DNA of 64,000 nucleotides, taken from positions 124,001 to 188,000 of the forward strand of contig LNFF01000006.1 of the NCBI GenBank assembly GCA_001464585.1, read 5' to 3'. The position numbers were made by a program, and so were the translations under genes. Each line of letters begins with the position of its first letter. Position 1 is the first letter of the stretch. Source of the DNA: Gammaproteobacteria bacterium Ga0077554 (lineage in GTDB: Bacteria > Pseudomonadota > Gammaproteobacteria > Ga0077554 > Ga007554). The notes beneath the pieces were generated by a model. That model saw only the letters and a list, made by a program, of their open reading frames with translations, searched no databases and was not told the DNA's origin. Positions 63,478 through 64,000 of this stretch are shown piece after piece.

Positions 63478-64000
63478 ATGCAGACTCAAAAGATAGTATC
63501 GCGTTTGTTGCAGTGTTGTGAACCATTAATGCATGCGGCGCGCTGGCAAGCGTTACGTGATGTGGCGTTATCGGCGGTGTGTGGTCGGCCGCTGACACTC
63601 ACGGCACTCGCCTTGGGCACCGTGCGAGCCACTAGTGTGCGGCACCGGGTGAAATGCGTTGATCGGCTACTGGCCAACCGGCACCTGGACAGCGAACGTA
63701 AGGAGGTCTATGGCGCGCTGGCGCATGAGTGGCTCAGCGGATTGCCGCAGCTGTTGATCGTGGTGGACTGGTCGAGCCTCACGGCTGACATGGAATGGCA
63801 TTGGTTGCGTGCCTCCGTGGTGGTAGACGGTCGCAGTATCACGCTCTTTGAGGAAGTGCATGCGCGCCAGCACCTGACCGCCAGGCACGTGCATCGGCAC
63901 TTCGTACAGCGGATCAAAGCCTTGCTGCCAACAACGCAACGCCCGCCCATCGTCATCACCGATGCAGGCTTTCGTACGACGTGGTTTCGCCTGATGGCCG
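63478..64000 (+). CDS. IS4-family transposase, N-terminal part
   Basis: The first 174 codons of a second IS4-like (IS10/ISPa type) transposase, cut by the window edge. It begins MQTQKIVSRLLQCCEPLMHA after AAGGAGA (63464-63470). Two of the three catalytic acids are visible: Asp in LLIVVDWSSL and Asp in PIVITDAGFRTTWF. It is unrelated in sequence to the IS4 transposase at 59566-60786. The frame has no stop before the edge. Confidence 0.88.
   Translation, partial: MQTQKIVSRLLQCCEPLMHAARWQALRDVALSAVCGRPLTLTALALGTVRATSVRHRVKCVDRLLANRHLDSERKEVYGALAHEWLSGLPQLLIVVDWSSLTADMEWHWLRASVVVDGRSITLFEEVHARQHLTARHVHRHFVQRIKALLPTTQRPPIVITDAGFRTTWFRLMA

Overview
The window looks like a gammaproteobacterial chromosome carrying a large integrated mobile element. 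The gene order gshA-gshB-apbE-(NusG II, Gx)-tonB-yqgE-ruvX-pyrR-pyrB-pyrX resembles the Pseudomonas gshB-tonB-yqgE-ruvX-pyrR-pyrB-pyrC' block. GshA is of the type first described in acidithiobacilli, and the pyrimidine operon carries a non-catalytic dihydroorotase-like subunit. The genus cannot be fixed from this sequence.

Region 1 (1-5.3 kb) holds the 5' end of htpG behind a very good heat-shock (sigma-32) promoter, then phosphoglucomutase, phosphoenolpyruvate synthase and a GntR/FCD regulator. Region 2 (5.4-14.65 kb) is the most distinctive chromosomal locus. It is a tightly packed nine-gene operon: a Tsx-like porin, a BMP-type ABC importer (binding protein, two permeases, double ATPase), biuret amidohydrolase, a second related cysteine hydrolase (possibly triuret hydrolase), a cupin and allophanate hydrolase. 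Together these could import biuret-type compounds and break them down to ammonia and CO2. The operon starts at a near-consensus sigma-54 promoter whose predicted start site is followed at once by a perfect palindrome of the kind GntR/FCD repressors bind.

Region 3 (14.65-32.4 kb) contains a PilB/GspE-like ATPase with an MshEN-type cyclic-di-GMP motif divergent from a diguanylate cyclase, a TVP38-disulfide reductase fusion, glutathione synthesis, flavinylation and TonB genes, the pyr operon, a frameshifted membrane gene, birA, coaX and a SPOR-like protein.

Region 4 (32.46-about 57.8 kb) is an integrative and conjugative element (ICE) of the PFGI-1/TOL-like class. It lies next to a tRNA-Thr gene that is the likely attachment site. 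It has a tyrosine integrase, a MOBH relaxase, a long perfect inverted repeat as candidate oriT, a complete-looking type IV secretion gene set with coupling ATPase and VirB4-like ATPase, disulfide and lytic enzymes, and a DUF433/DUF5615 toxin-antitoxin pair set into the transfer operon. No second att site was found, so the right end is undefined.

Region 5 (57.9-64 kb) is mobile-element debris and cargo: a small unknown protein, DnaA-box-like sequences, VapBC, an Rhs scrap, a complete IS4-family element, transposase fragments, a SelO AMPylase and a second IS4-like transposase cut by the window end.
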